Positions 33,306 to 41,877 of a stretch of 64,000 nt of DNA are shown piece by piece. The notes beneath the pieces were generated by a model. It was given only the letters and a program-made list of their open reading frames with translations. It was not told the origin of the DNA and searched no databases. The position numbers were made by a program, and so were the translations under genes. The number at the start of each line of letters is the position of its first letter. Position 1 is the first letter of the stretch. Source of the DNA: Pseudomonas sp. PSB18 (lineage in GTDB: Bacteria; Pseudomonadota; Gammaproteobacteria; Pseudomonadales; Pseudomonadaceae); the NCBI RefSeq assembly GCF_014596565.1, contig NZ_NOIN01000001.1, positions 248,001 through 312,000 on the forward strand. The letters run 5' to 3'.

Positions 33306-34147
33306 AAGGCAAATCGCGGCAAGGAGGTTTCAGGGAGACCGAGGGGATTGAGACGCGGCAACTGCCGGCCCTCTTCATGGCGCAACAACTCGAGGCAGTG
33401 GCGTTTCAAACGGGTGAACTCGGGGTGGGTCACCAGCGCCGTCGTCCGTGGACGCGCAAAATCCAGTCGCAGGTCCTCGATGATCCGGCCGGGGCGCGGG
33501 CTCATCACCAGCAAGCGGTCGGCCAGGAACAGCGCCTCATCGATGTCATGGGTGACAAACACCACGGTGGTACGGATCCGTGTCCAGATGTCCAGCAGCA
33601 GCTCCTGCATGTGCAACCGGGTCAGGGCGTCCAACGCGCCGAAAGGCTCGTCCATCAGCAGCAGTCGCGGGCGATTGACCAGCACCCGGGCGATTTCCAC
33701 CCGTTGCTGCATCCCCCCGGAGAGCTGGTCCGGCCAATGCCCGGCAAAGCCTTCCAACCCCACCAGCGCGAGGATTTCATCGGCGGCGCGGTATCGCTCG
33801 GCCTTGCCGAGGCCACGCATCTTCAGGCCGAAAGCGACGTTGTCGCGCACACTGCGCCAGGGAAACAACGTGTGTTGCTGGAACACCATGCCCCGTTGGG
33901 GCGACGGCCCGGACACCGGCACACCGTCGACATTCAGGGTGCCGGCACGCGGTTGCAGATGCCCGGCCAAGGCGCCGAGCAAGGTGGATTTTCCGCAGCC
34001 GGACGGTCCCAGGACACAGACGAACTGGCCCGCTTCGATCTGGCAATCGAGCCTCTGAACCGCTTCGAACGCCTGGGCTCCCAGGCCCAGGACAATGGAC
34101 AGTTGACGGATATCGATCCGTCCTTCGGGCGTTTGCATCGCGCTCAT
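33302..34147 (-). CDS. ABC transporter ATP-binding protein (nitrate/sulfonate/taurine type)
   Basis: A 281-residue ATPase with Walker A GPSGCGKST, Q-loop, signature motif LSGGMQQRVEIARVLV, Walker B LLLMDEPFGALD and H-loop FVTHDIDEAL, the pattern of SsuB/TauB/NrtD ATPases. It overlaps the permease gene (TGATG) and the HEAT gene (ATGA). It powers import of the ligand captured by the binding protein encoded upstream. The substrate is unknown. Confidence 0.93.
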   Translation of the reverse strand: MSAMQTPEGRIDIRQLSIVLGLGAQAFEAVQRLDCQIEAGQFVCVLGPSGCGKSTLLGALAGHLQPRAGTLNVDGVPVSGPSPQRGMVFQQHTLFPWRSVRDNVAFGLKMRGLGKAERYRAADEILALVGLEGFAGHWPDQLSGGMQQRVEIARVLVNRPRLLLMDEPFGALDALTRLHMQELLLDIWTRIRTTVVFVTHDIDEALFLADRLLVMSPRPGRIIEDLRLDFARPRTTALVTHPEFTRLKRHCLELLRHEEGRQLPRLNPLGLPETSLPRFAL

Positions 34148-34929
34148 CAGGCTTTTCCTCGGGGTCGATGCCAGGGCGTGAACAGCCCGCCCAGGCGCTT
34201 GATCAACATACTGCTACCCATGCCCAGCACACCGATGAGCAGCATGCCGACCACGATGTCGGCGTAGTTCTGCACGGTGTAGGAGGCCCAGGTGTAGTAG
34301 CCGATGCCGTACTGGCCGGCGATCATCTCCGCCGTCACCAGGCAGAACCAGGACGTGCCCATGCCGATGGCCAGGCCGGTGATGATGCTCGGCGCCGCCC
34401 CCGGCAGGATCACTTCCTGCAGGATCGCCCGGCTCCCGGCCCCCAGGCTTTTCGCCGACGCGATCAGCCGCCGGTCCACGCCTTCGACGCCGTGCACGGT
34501 GTTGAGCAGGATCGGAAACAACGCGCCGGTGAAGGTGATGAACACCATCGACAGTTCCGACGAGGGAAACATCAGGATTGCCAGGGGAATCCAGGCTACC
34601 GCCGGGATCGGGCGCAGGACTTCCAGCGGTGGCAACAGCAGGTCTTCCGCCCATTTCGAACGACCGATGGCGAGGCCCACAGCCACACCGACCAACACCG
34701 CCGCGCCATATCCGGCAAAGACCCGCCCCAGGCTGCTGCCCAGGTGCCGGGCGAGATGGCCCGACTGACCCAGCCCAAGCGCAGCCTGGGTCACGGCCAG
34801 GGGCGTCGGGACGTTGGCGAAGGTCACCAGGCCGAGGTCCCAATGGCCGTCGGCGGCGAATTGCCAGAACAGCAGGCAGAACAGCAACGAGGCGGCTCGC
34901 GGGAGCCAGCGCAGGTAAGCTCGATTCAC
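34147..34929 (-). CDS. ABC transporter permease (SsuC/TauC type)
   Basis: A 260-residue integral membrane protein with about six hydrophobic segments and the BPD_transp_1 EAA-type loop near LIASAKSLGAGSRAILQEVILPGAAPSIITG. N-terminal MNRAYLRWLPRAASLLFCLL is a positively charged start followed by a helix. It belongs with the ATPase downstream and the binding protein upstream, from which it is separated by a REP pair (34953-35043). Confidence 0.92.
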   Translation of the reverse strand: MNRAYLRWLPRAASLLFCLLFWQFAADGHWDLGLVTFANVPTPLAVTQAALGLGQSGHLARHLGSSLGRVFAGYGAAVLVGVAVGLAIGRSKWAEDLLLPPLEVLRPIPAVAWIPLAILMFPSSELSMVFITFTGALFPILLNTVHGVEGVDRRLIASAKSLGAGSRAILQEVILPGAAPSIITGLAIGMGTSWFCLVTAEMIAGQYGIGYYTWASYTVQNYADIVVGMLLIGVLGMGSSMLIKRLGGLFTPWHRPRGKA

Positions 34930-34952
34930 AATTCTTCCTCTCGGCCGAGATC

Positions 34953-35043
34953 CTGTGGGAGCGAGCCTGCTCGCGATGGCGGTGTTCCCGTCACATCAGT
35001 TCCAACTGATCTGACGCCATCGCGAGCAGGCTCGCTCCCACAG
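34953..35043. repeat. REP inverted pair inside the GntR operon
   Basis: Opposed ctgtgggagcgagcctgct and agcaggctcgctcccacag copies lie between the binding-protein and permease genes. Such structures can stabilise the upstream mRNA and so raise the amount of binding protein relative to the membrane parts. Confidence 0.85.
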
Positions 35044-35056
35044 GTCATTTGGCAGG

Positions 35057-36460
35057 TTATCGGGTGGCTACGGCTTGGGCCGTGGCTTCGCTGAAATCCA
35101 GAACCCTGCCGCCCTGCTGCACGGCAAACTGCTCGGCCTGGCCCTTAAGCAGGAACGCGCTGAGCCGCCCTTTGCCATCACTGGCGAACCACGCCTGCTC
35201 GGCCAGCAGCTTGATCCCGCTGTCACTGGCCTGGGCATAGACCGCACGGATGCCTTTGCCTTCCTGCTTGAGGCTCGCCAGGGCAGCGAAAGCCGATTGC
35301 GCCGAAGCGTAGTGACGCACTTTCGGCTCGCCGCGCACCCAGATTTCGGCCACATGGCTGAAGTCGGTAATCGCCTGCCCGGTCGAAGCATCGACGCCGC
35401 TCAACGGTGTCCGGGCGTAGTGGCCCAGTTGCGCGGCGTAATCCAGGTTCGAGGCCTTGAACGCGGCACGGATGTACTGGTCATCGATGAAGGTATTGAG
35501 GTCCAGGCCACGATCAGCTTTCTTCAATAGTTTGAGGGTGTCGATGGCGGTGCCGACGGCTTGTCGATATTCCGGCTTCCAGGTCAGGTCACGGGTCTGC
35601 ACACCCAGCGGCCCGTGGAACAGATAGTTGACTTCGGCATCCACCCCGGTGACCTGGGCGATCAGCTCGCTGTACTTCTCCGGCTCGGCGGCCAGCAGCT
35701 GGTTGGCCTCGAGGGTTGCACGCAAGTAAGCGACGACGATCTCCGGGTATTTCCTGGCGTAGGCCTGGTCCACCAACGCACCGTGGAACGTCGGCGCGCC
35801 GGCCTGGGCGCCGTCGTAGATCTTGCGGGCGAAACCCCGGCTGGGGAACAGTTCGGCGAACGGCACGAAGTCGGCGTGGGCGTCGATCTTGCCGGCCTGC
35901 AAAGCCGAGCCGGCGACTTCCGGCGGCTGGGCGATGATGTTCACATCCTTGAGCGGATCCCAGCCCTGGGCCGCCACGGCACGCAGCAACATGCCGTGGG
36001 CGGTGGACGCAAACGGCACGGAGATCGTCTTGCCCTTGAGTTCGGCCAGGGACTGCACGCCGGACGCGCTGGGGACGACGATGCCATTGCCGCTGCCCTG
36101 GATACTGCCCGACAGCACGCTGATAAACAGGCTGTGTTTGCCGGCGGTTTCAAATGCCACGCCGTTGAATGCGCCGGGGAAATCGGCCATGGCACCGAAG
36201 TCGAGCTTGCCGGCAACCATCTCGTTGGTCAGGGGCGCACCGCTGGTGAAGTTCTTCCACTGGATATCGTACCGGGCGTCTTTATAGGCGCCGTCATGGG
36301 GCAGGTATTTGTCCAGCAGGCCCAGCTCACGGATCAACAACCCGCCGGCGGCGCAATTGATGGTGGTGTCCTGGGTGCCGATGGCGATACGGATGGTTTC
36401 TGCCTGGGCAGACAAGGTCAATGAAGCCAGTACCAGACCGGCCAGCGCTGCACGCAACAT
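35057..36460 (-). CDS. ABC substrate-binding protein with C-terminal NosL-like domain
   Basis: The ATG at 36460 gives 467 residues: signal peptide MLRAALAGLVLASLTLSAQA, an NMT1/SsuA-like binding domain (about 22-355), then an extra region (about 375-465; VRHYASAQSAFAALASL, AVYAQASDSGIKLL, AEQFAVQQGGRVLDFSEA) that resembles NosL, the copper-chaperone family of nitrous-oxide reductase. The usual NosL cysteine/methionine ligands are not visible, so metal binding is doubtful. The protein is about 130 residues longer than ordinary SsuA/TauA proteins. Ligand unknown; the nearby Fe-S flavoenzyme suggests it may be processed redox-wise. Confidence 0.88.
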   Translation of the reverse strand: MLRAALAGLVLASLTLSAQAETIRIAIGTQDTTINCAAGGLLIRELGLLDKYLPHDGAYKDARYDIQWKNFTSGAPLTNEMVAGKLDFGAMADFPGAFNGVAFETAGKHSLFISVLSGSIQGSGNGIVVPSASGVQSLAELKGKTISVPFASTAHGMLLRAVAAQGWDPLKDVNIIAQPPEVAGSALQAGKIDAHADFVPFAELFPSRGFARKIYDGAQAGAPTFHGALVDQAYARKYPEIVVAYLRATLEANQLLAAEPEKYSELIAQVTGVDAEVNYLFHGPLGVQTRDLTWKPEYRQAVGTAIDTLKLLKKADRGLDLNTFIDDQYIRAAFKASNLDYAAQLGHYARTPLSGVDASTGQAITDFSHVAEIWVRGEPKVRHYASAQSAFAALASLKQEGKGIRAVYAQASDSGIKLLAEQAWFASDGKGRLSAFLLKGQAEQFAVQQGGRVLDFSEATAQAVATR

Positions 36461-36590
36461 GGGGATTCCCCTCGAATCATGTATGGGAGGTTTCGTCTCC
36501 GCCGTGATCTGGGCACGGTGGGAAACGAGGGGTGTTTTTGGATCAGGCGTCCGGGGGTGGCCGGATGGCTTTGTAGTGACTGGGCTGGCC

Positions 36591-36689
36591 CCATCGCGAG
36601 CAGGCTCGCTCCCACAGTTTTCTTCAACGTTCACAGATTCGGCGTACACCACACATCCCATGTGGGAGCGAGCCTGCTCGCGAAAGCGG
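36591..36689. repeat. REP inverted pair
   Basis: Inverted REP copies (catcgcgagcaggctcgctc at 36592 and tgtgggagcgagcctgctcg at 36661) lie between the ferredoxin and binding-protein genes. Confidence 0.8.
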
Positions 36690-36698
36690 TTCTGAATG

Positions 36699-36944
36699 TC
36701 AGCGCAGCAAGTAAGGAATCTCCACTTTCACGGCGCCGGTCGGGCAGTCCTTTTCACATGGCATGCAGTACCAGCATTCATCAAACGCCATATAGGCCTT
36801 CTGGGTAGCCGGGTTGATCGCCAGCAGGTCCATGGGGCAGACATCGACACACACGGTGCAGCCCTTGTGGGCGATGCATTTGTCCTCGTCCACGGTGACG
36901 GGGGCATTGGAGCGGAAAAAGATTTCCTGGGGTTGATAAGCCAT
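36699..36944 (-). CDS. AprB-like ferredoxin with two [4Fe-4S] sites
   Basis: An 81-residue ferredoxin with two full cluster motifs: CIAHKGCTVCVDVCP (C-x5-C-x2-C-x3-C-P) and CWYCMPCEKDCP (C-x2-C-x2-C-x3-C-P). The first, with its five-residue insertion, and the layout match the N-terminal ferredoxin part of adenylylsulfate reductase beta subunit AprB, but the AprB tail is missing. It starts 24 bases after the flavoprotein stop, so the two very likely form a complex in which electrons pass between the clusters and FAD. Confidence 0.92.
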   Translation of the reverse strand: MAYQPQEIFFRSNAPVTVDEDKCIAHKGCTVCVDVCPMDLLAINPATQKAYMAFDECWYCMPCEKDCPTGAVKVEIPYLLR

Positions 36945-36968
36945 GGGTATTCTCTCTGGGTGGACGGT

Positions 36969-38714
36969 TCACGCCGCATCGGCGCCGACCCGCAGCCGCT
37001 CGTAAGCCTGCAGTTCGTCGGCATCGAGGGCGATGATGTAGGGCTCGACCGCTTTCTTGAATGAGGTCATCACGCCGTCGCCGCCCTTCTTCAGGTGACA
37101 ATGGCAAAACCACTCACTGTCATTGCGTTGCGGGTGATCGACCCGATAGTGGTACAACCCCCAACGGCTTTCGGCGCGAAACAGCGAGGCCCGGGCGGCC
37201 ATTTCGGCGCAGTCGCGGATCACGCTGACCTCCATGGCACGCATCAGCTCGTGAGCGTTGTGAGCCTTGATCTGGTCCAGGTCGCGCTGGATATCGCTGA
37301 AGCGTTGCAGGCCGATCTGCATCTTTTTAGTGACCTTCGGTGGTTGCAGGTAATCGTTGACGAAGCGCCGCAGCTTGTATTCCACCTGGGCCGGCGGCAG
37401 ACCGTGTTCGCGCGTCAGTGGTGCGTAGACGCGGGCCTTTTCCCGCTCGATCTGCCCGGCATCCAGCGCCGTGAAATCCTTTTCGGCCACGAAATCCGCC
37501 GCGTTGTGGCCGGCAAACCAGCCGTAGGTGAACGCCCCGAGCATGTAGTTGTGCGGCACCGCCGCCATGTCGCCGGCCGAGTACAGGCCCTTGACCGACG
37601 TCTCGGCCCGCTCGTTCACCCACACGCCCGAGGCCGAATGGCCGCTGCAGAAACCGATTTCGGAGATGTGCATTTCCACCATCTGCGTGCGGTAGTCGGT
37701 GCCGCGGTTGGCGTGGAACTGGCCGCGGCTGGGCCGCTCGTTGCTGTGCAGGATGTCCTCGATGGTCTGGATGGTTTCCTCGGCCAGGTGATCGAGCTTG
37801 AGGAACACCGGACCATTGCCGCCCTCGAGTTCCTGGTGGAACTCCCACATCATCTGCCCGCTCCAGTAGTCGCACTCGATGAAGCGCTCGCCCTTGTTGT
37901 TGGCGGTATAGCCGCCCAGGGGGCCGGTGACGTAGGCGCAGGCCGGGCCGTTGTAGTCCTTGATCAACGGGTTGATCTGGAAGCATTCCAGGTTCGCCAG
38001 TTCGGCGCCGGCATGGTAGGCCATGGCATAGCCGTCCCCGGCATTGGTGGGGTTCTCATAAGTGCCCATCAGGTAGCCGGAACTCGGCAAGCCCAGACGC
38101 CCCGCCGCCCCGCAGCACAAAATGACGGCCTTGGCCTTGATCACATGGAAGTCGGCGGTACGGCAATCGAAGCCCATGACGCCGTTCACCGCGCCCTCTG
38201 CATCCGTCAGCAAGCGGGTGCAGACCAGCCGGTTGGTGATGCTCACCCGCGCCCGTTTCAACTGGCGATAGAGGACTTTCTTGATGTCGTGCCCTTCCGG
38301 CATCGGCAGCACATAGGCGCCCATGTGATGGACCTTCTTCACCGCGTAGTCGCCGGTTTCGTCCTTCTCGAACTTCACGCCCCAGCGGTCCAGTTGCGAG
38401 AGGGTTTCGAAGCTGTGGGTCGCGTAGGCGTACACCGCCGCCTGGTTGACGATGCCGTCGTTGGCGATGGTGATTTCCTTGGTGTACTGCTCGGGTGTCG
38501 AGTGGCCGGGAATGATCGCGTTGTTCAAGCCGTCCATGCCCATGCTGATGGCGCCGCTGCGCTTGACGTTGGCCTTGTCCACCAGCAGCACGCGCAAATC
38601 GCGGTTGCGCTCCTTGGCCTTGATCGCCGCCATGGGGCCGGCCGTGCCGCCGCCGATGACGACAATGTCGTATTCCTGTTCCAAAGTGCTTCCAGTCACA
38701 GCGCTGTCAGTCAT
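36969..38714 (-). CDS. AprA-like / fumarate-reductase-family flavoprotein
   Basis: At 581 residues it opens with a Rossmann FAD site (YDIVVIGGGTAGPMAAI), carries the family segments AISMGMDGLNNAIIPGH and SGVWVNERAETSVKGLYSAGDMA, and ends in the capping helical domain with MTSFKKAVEPYI. The combination with a C-x5-C AprB-like ferredoxin resembles adenylylsulfate reductase AprAB rather than succinate dehydrogenase (no membrane anchor genes are present). No sat, dsr or qmo gene is nearby, so sulfate respiration is unlikely. It overlaps the GntR gene by ATGA. The substrate is unknown. Confidence 0.9.
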   Translation of the reverse strand: MTDSAVTGSTLEQEYDIVVIGGGTAGPMAAIKAKERNRDLRVLLVDKANVKRSGAISMGMDGLNNAIIPGHSTPEQYTKEITIANDGIVNQAAVYAYATHSFETLSQLDRWGVKFEKDETGDYAVKKVHHMGAYVLPMPEGHDIKKVLYRQLKRARVSITNRLVCTRLLTDAEGAVNGVMGFDCRTADFHVIKAKAVILCCGAAGRLGLPSSGYLMGTYENPTNAGDGYAMAYHAGAELANLECFQINPLIKDYNGPACAYVTGPLGGYTANNKGERFIECDYWSGQMMWEFHQELEGGNGPVFLKLDHLAEETIQTIEDILHSNERPSRGQFHANRGTDYRTQMVEMHISEIGFCSGHSASGVWVNERAETSVKGLYSAGDMAAVPHNYMLGAFTYGWFAGHNAADFVAEKDFTALDAGQIEREKARVYAPLTREHGLPPAQVEYKLRRFVNDYLQPPKVTKKMQIGLQRFSDIQRDLDQIKAHNAHELMRAMEVSVIRDCAEMAARASLFRAESRWGLYHYRVDHPQRNDSEWFCHCHLKKGGDGVMTSFKKAVEPYIIALDADELQAYERLRVGADAA

Positions 38715-39475
38715 GCTTGCGTTCCTTTTTGCCGGTCGATCCGCAAGCGGTACTGGAAAGCATCGCCGCGGTAATAGAGGTGTTCGAAGTCCAACGGCCG
38801 GCCATCGGCGTCGTGGGTCAGGCGCTCGATGCGCATGATGGGCGATCCCGGCTCGACCTCCAGGGCCTGGCTCAGATCGCTGTCGGCCAGCACCGCATCG
38901 ATGGCGAGGTCCGCGTGCCCCAGGGCCAAGGCGCAGTCGTTTTCCAGGATAAGGAAAATGTCTCGGGTCACCAGGTCGGCCTTCTCCAGGCGCTCGCCAA
39001 GGACCTTGGGCAGGTAAGTGATTTCCAGGGATACCGGCTCGCGGTTGATCAACCGCACCCGTTTGATCTGCGCCACCGGCTCCCCTTCGATCAACCCAAG
39101 GCGCTCGGCCACTTGTTTGTCCGCCGGGACGAATTTGAAACTGCGCAGGCGGTTGATCACCTCGAAGCCGCGCCCGGTCATGGATTCGGCCAGGCCCTGG
39201 AGGGTGCTGACGTTCTGGAACGTCTTGGGCTTGGCGACGAAGGTGCCTTTGCCGTGGATCTTGAAAATCAGCCCTTCCTTCTGCAGATCGCCGAGGGCCT
39301 GGCGCACGGTGATGCGGCTGACGCGAAATAACGTACCGAGCTCGCTTTCCGAAGGCATCTGGCTGCCCTGGGGGTATTCACCGTCGAGAATGCGGGCGCG
39401 CAACACGTCACGCAGTTGGGTGTGCAGTGGAACGCTGCTGAGGGCAAGCACATTGTCGGACATGGGCTGGATCAC
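38711..39475 (-). CDS. GntR-family regulator with UTRA domain
   Basis: From the GTG at 39475 the product has 254 residues (250 from the ATG at 39463). N-terminal winged helix (LPSESELG-like MPSESELGTLFRVSRITVRQAL) and C-terminal HutC-type UTRA ligand domain (GRPLDFEHLYYRGDAFQYRL) are clear. It is the first gene of the flavoprotein/ABC operon, overlapping it by ATGA, and an 18-bp palindrome stands directly before it, so it probably represses its own operon and responds to the imported substrate or a product. Confidence 0.93.
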   Translation of the reverse strand: MIQPMSDNVLALSSVPLHTQLRDVLRARILDGEYPQGSQMPSESELGTLFRVSRITVRQALGDLQKEGLIFKIHGKGTFVAKPKTFQNVSTLQGLAESMTGRGFEVINRLRSFKFVPADKQVAERLGLIEGEPVAQIKRVRLINREPVSLEITYLPKVLGERLEKADLVTRDIFLILENDCALALGHADLAIDAVLADSDLSQALEVEPGSPIMRIERLTHDADGRPLDFEHLYYRGDAFQYRLRIDRQKGTQA

Positions 39476-39477
39476 TT

Positions 39478-39495
39478 GTCATAACGAGTTATGAC
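39478..39495. promoter_or_regulatory. Operator candidate for the GntR regulator
   Basis: Perfect inverted repeat gtcataac-ga-gttatgac just upstream of the GntR start, flanked by further symmetric ATCAC (39471-39475) and GTGAT (39496-39500). Only 77 bases separate the two genes here, so the promoter must overlap this site. Confidence 0.7.
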
Positions 39496-39552
39496 GTGAT
39501 CTTAGGGAAACTGTCCAAGGCATGAGAAATACTGTTTGGACATAACCTTAGA

Positions 39553-40593
39553 TTAGCGAGCGTCGACGCCCTCGCTGCGAAACGCGCTGGGGCTCATCCC
39601 GGTCCAGCGCCGGAAGGCCCGGCGGAAACTGCGCACGTCGCTGTAGCCAACCTCTTCGGTGATGCGCTCGATGGACAGCTCGGGGTTGGCCAGCAGGCTC
39701 AGCGTCCGGCCACGACGCACCTGTTCGAGCAAGGCTTCGAACGTCAGGTTGTGCTCGGTCAGGCGCCGTCGCAGGGTGCGGCTGCTCATGTTGAGGTCGC
39801 CGGCGATTTTCTCGATGTGGCTGCCCCGGGTCAGGTCCCGGGCAATCGCCCGCTCCACCGCCTGGATCAGGTCGATCTTCTGATGGACCTCGGCCGCCTC
39901 CTGGTCCAGCAAGGCCAATGCCTGACGCAGGGCCAGCGGGTGATGATTGGGCAGGCGCACGTCCAACCAGCGGATATCGATCAGCATGCGATTGTATCGG
40001 CAACCGAAGCGCACCTCCGGCCCCAGGATCCGTTGGTACTCCAGGGCATAGGACGGCGCCGCGTGCATGAACTCTACGGCCAGGGGCCTGAAATCCGGGC
40101 CAGCCAGCGCCCGGCCATACACCATCAGGCTGGCGAAGAACTCTTCGACCGCAAACACCTGGACGTCGGCGAAGGGCAAGCGGCAGGTTGCGTCGACCAT
40201 GATCCGATCGACAGCCTCTTCGACACTGGTCACTGCGATGCCGCCGGTGGTGTGCTGATAACGGATCCCCAGGGCGAAGGCATCGCGCAGGGTTTCGCAC
40301 AGTGACAACACATGCCCCAGCAGGCCCAGGGTACCGAGCACGTTGCGGTCGCCGACCCACAATCCGAGTCCCTGGTCCGGCACCAGCTTGAGCGCCCGCT
40401 GGATCATGACCACGGCCTGGCGATGGGAAATGCGCTGGGCCGGATCTTGCAGATCGTCGAGGCCGAACCCCAGGCCGCGACACAGGCTGGCGGCGTCGAA
40501 CCCCTTGTCCGCCACGACTTCGGCCAGGGTTTGCAGCAGAAATGGCGAGACCAGCGCCAGCTCATAGGTAGGGTCGATGACTTTCATCTGCAT
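39553..40593 (-). CDS. sphR: AraC-family regulator, likely SphR (sphingosine-responsive)
   Basis: A 346-residue AraC/XylS-type protein with an N-terminal arabinose-binding-like (OruR/Arabinose_bd) domain and the C-terminal double helix-turn-helix (IEKIAGDLNMSSRTLRRRLT, then SIERITEEVGYSDVRSFRRA). It is divergent from an SphA-like outer membrane gene, and a PLP/FAD/cytochrome c trio like P. aeruginosa sphBCD lies beyond. That neighbourhood matches sphR-sphA-sphBCD, whose SphR activates these genes with sphingosine. The name rests on synteny and family, not on a sequence comparison. Confidence 0.8.
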   Translation of the reverse strand: MQMKVIDPTYELALVSPFLLQTLAEVVADKGFDAASLCRGLGFGLDDLQDPAQRISHRQAVVMIQRALKLVPDQGLGLWVGDRNVLGTLGLLGHVLSLCETLRDAFALGIRYQHTTGGIAVTSVEEAVDRIMVDATCRLPFADVQVFAVEEFFASLMVYGRALAGPDFRPLAVEFMHAAPSYALEYQRILGPEVRFGCRYNRMLIDIRWLDVRLPNHHPLALRQALALLDQEAAEVHQKIDLIQAVERAIARDLTRGSHIEKIAGDLNMSSRTLRRRLTEHNLTFEALLEQVRRGRTLSLLANPELSIERITEEVGYSDVRSFRRAFRRWTGMSPSAFRSEGVDAR

Positions 40594-40798
40594 GGCGGGT
40601 TCCGGGGCACGTTAGGCGGCGTTTTTGTAACCGGTTGTTTCATAAACGTTAGCATGTCCCCCAGGGAAGAGGGACGCGAAATCTGGCCGCCCAAGTCCCC
40701 TGTGTGGCCGCCAATACCCTGCCCTGCCAGTCGCGAACGGCTTATTTGTATGGCTCGGACCTTCGGTGTACCTCCAACAATAATAATGAGCGCCTCAC

Positions 40799-41743
40799 AT
40801 GAACCCGATCCGCACGACGTTCGCTTTGCAAATGACCCTGGGCCTGGCCTGCAGCTACGCGCTGCCCGCCCTGGCCACCGAGAACGGAGTCGACAACATC
40901 GGCCCCGGCACCGACGGCTTTTTCGTGTTGCCGCTGGAGGTCGACAGCCTTCCGGACAACATGGTCGCGTTCAACCTCTACTACAACCATTACAAAGCCC
41001 GGACATTCAACATCAGCTCGCTGGGCGGCAAGGTGCCGGGGGTCGAAATCGAGTCCACTGCGGTGATCCCGCGCATCGACTACCTGAGTCCGTTGCGGTT
41101 CGCCGGCGGGCGACTGGGGATCTATGTTGCCCAGCCCTGGATCAAGCAGGAAGTCGCGCTGTTCGGCATGAGCGATACCCGCGAAGGCATGGGCGATACC
41201 ACCATTTCCCCCATCGTGCTCTGGGACATGGGCAAGAACCTGACCCTGGCCGCCGCCGTGGAGATCACCGTGCCCACCGGCGAATACAGTTCCGATCGAC
41301 TGGCCAACACCAGCAACAATTTCTACACCTACAAACCGCTGTTTTCCTTCACCTGGCTGCCCACGGAAAACACCGAGGTGTCGATGAAAACCACCTACAG
41401 CTTCAACCAGAAGAACAAGGACACCGACTACCGCTCGGGGCAGATTTTTCATTTCGATTATTCCGCCAGCTACCGACTGACCGACAACCTGAGGGTGGGG
41501 CTCAACGGCTACTACCTAAAGCAGATCACCGATGACAAACAGTTCGGCCACACCGTGCAATTCGCCGGTCAGGATGTGGACGATGGCGTGCGCGGCCAGG
41601 TCTTCGCCATCGGCCCGGCGCTGCACCTGACCTTCCTCAAGTACGCCAGCGCCGAGATCCGCTGGGCCAAGGAATTCGACGTGGAGAACCGTCCCGAAGG
41701 CGAGATGCTCTGGGCCAAGTTGAGTATTCCGTTTGAGCTATAA
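40799..41743 (+). CDS. sphA: SphA-like outer membrane beta-barrel protein
   Basis: A 314-residue protein with a signal peptide (MNPIRTTFALQMTLGLACSYALPALA) and alternating beta-strand pattern ending in phenylalanine-x-leucine (SIPFEL), typical of the MetA-pathway/phenol-degradation transporter family. It probably forms an outer membrane channel for hydrophobic compounds. Transcribed divergently from the AraC regulator; in P. aeruginosa SphR induces sphA in response to sphingosine. Confidence 0.82.
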   Translation: MNPIRTTFALQMTLGLACSYALPALATENGVDNIGPGTDGFFVLPLEVDSLPDNMVAFNLYYNHYKARTFNISSLGGKVPGVEIESTAVIPRIDYLSPLRFAGGRLGIYVAQPWIKQEVALFGMSDTREGMGDTTISPIVLWDMGKNLTLAAAVEITVPTGEYSSDRLANTSNNFYTYKPLFSFTWLPTENTEVSMKTTYSFNQKNKDTDYRSGQIFHFDYSASYRLTDNLRVGLNGYYLKQITDDKQFGHTVQFAGQDVDDGVRGQVFAIGPALHLTFLKYASAEIRWAKEFDVENRPEGEMLWAKLSIPFEL

Positions 41744-41754
41744 GCGCCTCTTCT

Positions 41755-41863
41755 GATTGTTCCCACGCTCTGCGTGGGAATGCAGCCAGGGACGCTCCGC
41801 GTCCCGAAGAGCCGAACGCGGAGCGTCCGTTGAGGCATTCCCACGCGGAACGCGGGAACGATC
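41755..41863. repeat. Three-hairpin palindromic element (same family as at sohB)
   Basis: A 109-bp element, closed by gattgttcccacgctc and gcgggaacgatc, with internal hairpins ccacgctctgcgtgg, acgctccgcgt and the pair ggacgctccgcgtcc/cggagcgtcc. Read from the other strand it matches the elements at 18566-18674. It lies between convergent sphA and sphB genes. Confidence 0.85.
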
Positions 41864-41877
41864 ACCGCCACACTGGA

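Noticed and set aside
36969-38714. Flavoprotein considered as succinate dehydrogenase/fumarate reductase
   Set aside because: No membrane anchor subunits or SdhB-type Fe-S protein accompany it; the ferredoxin and neighbours resemble the AprAB type instead.
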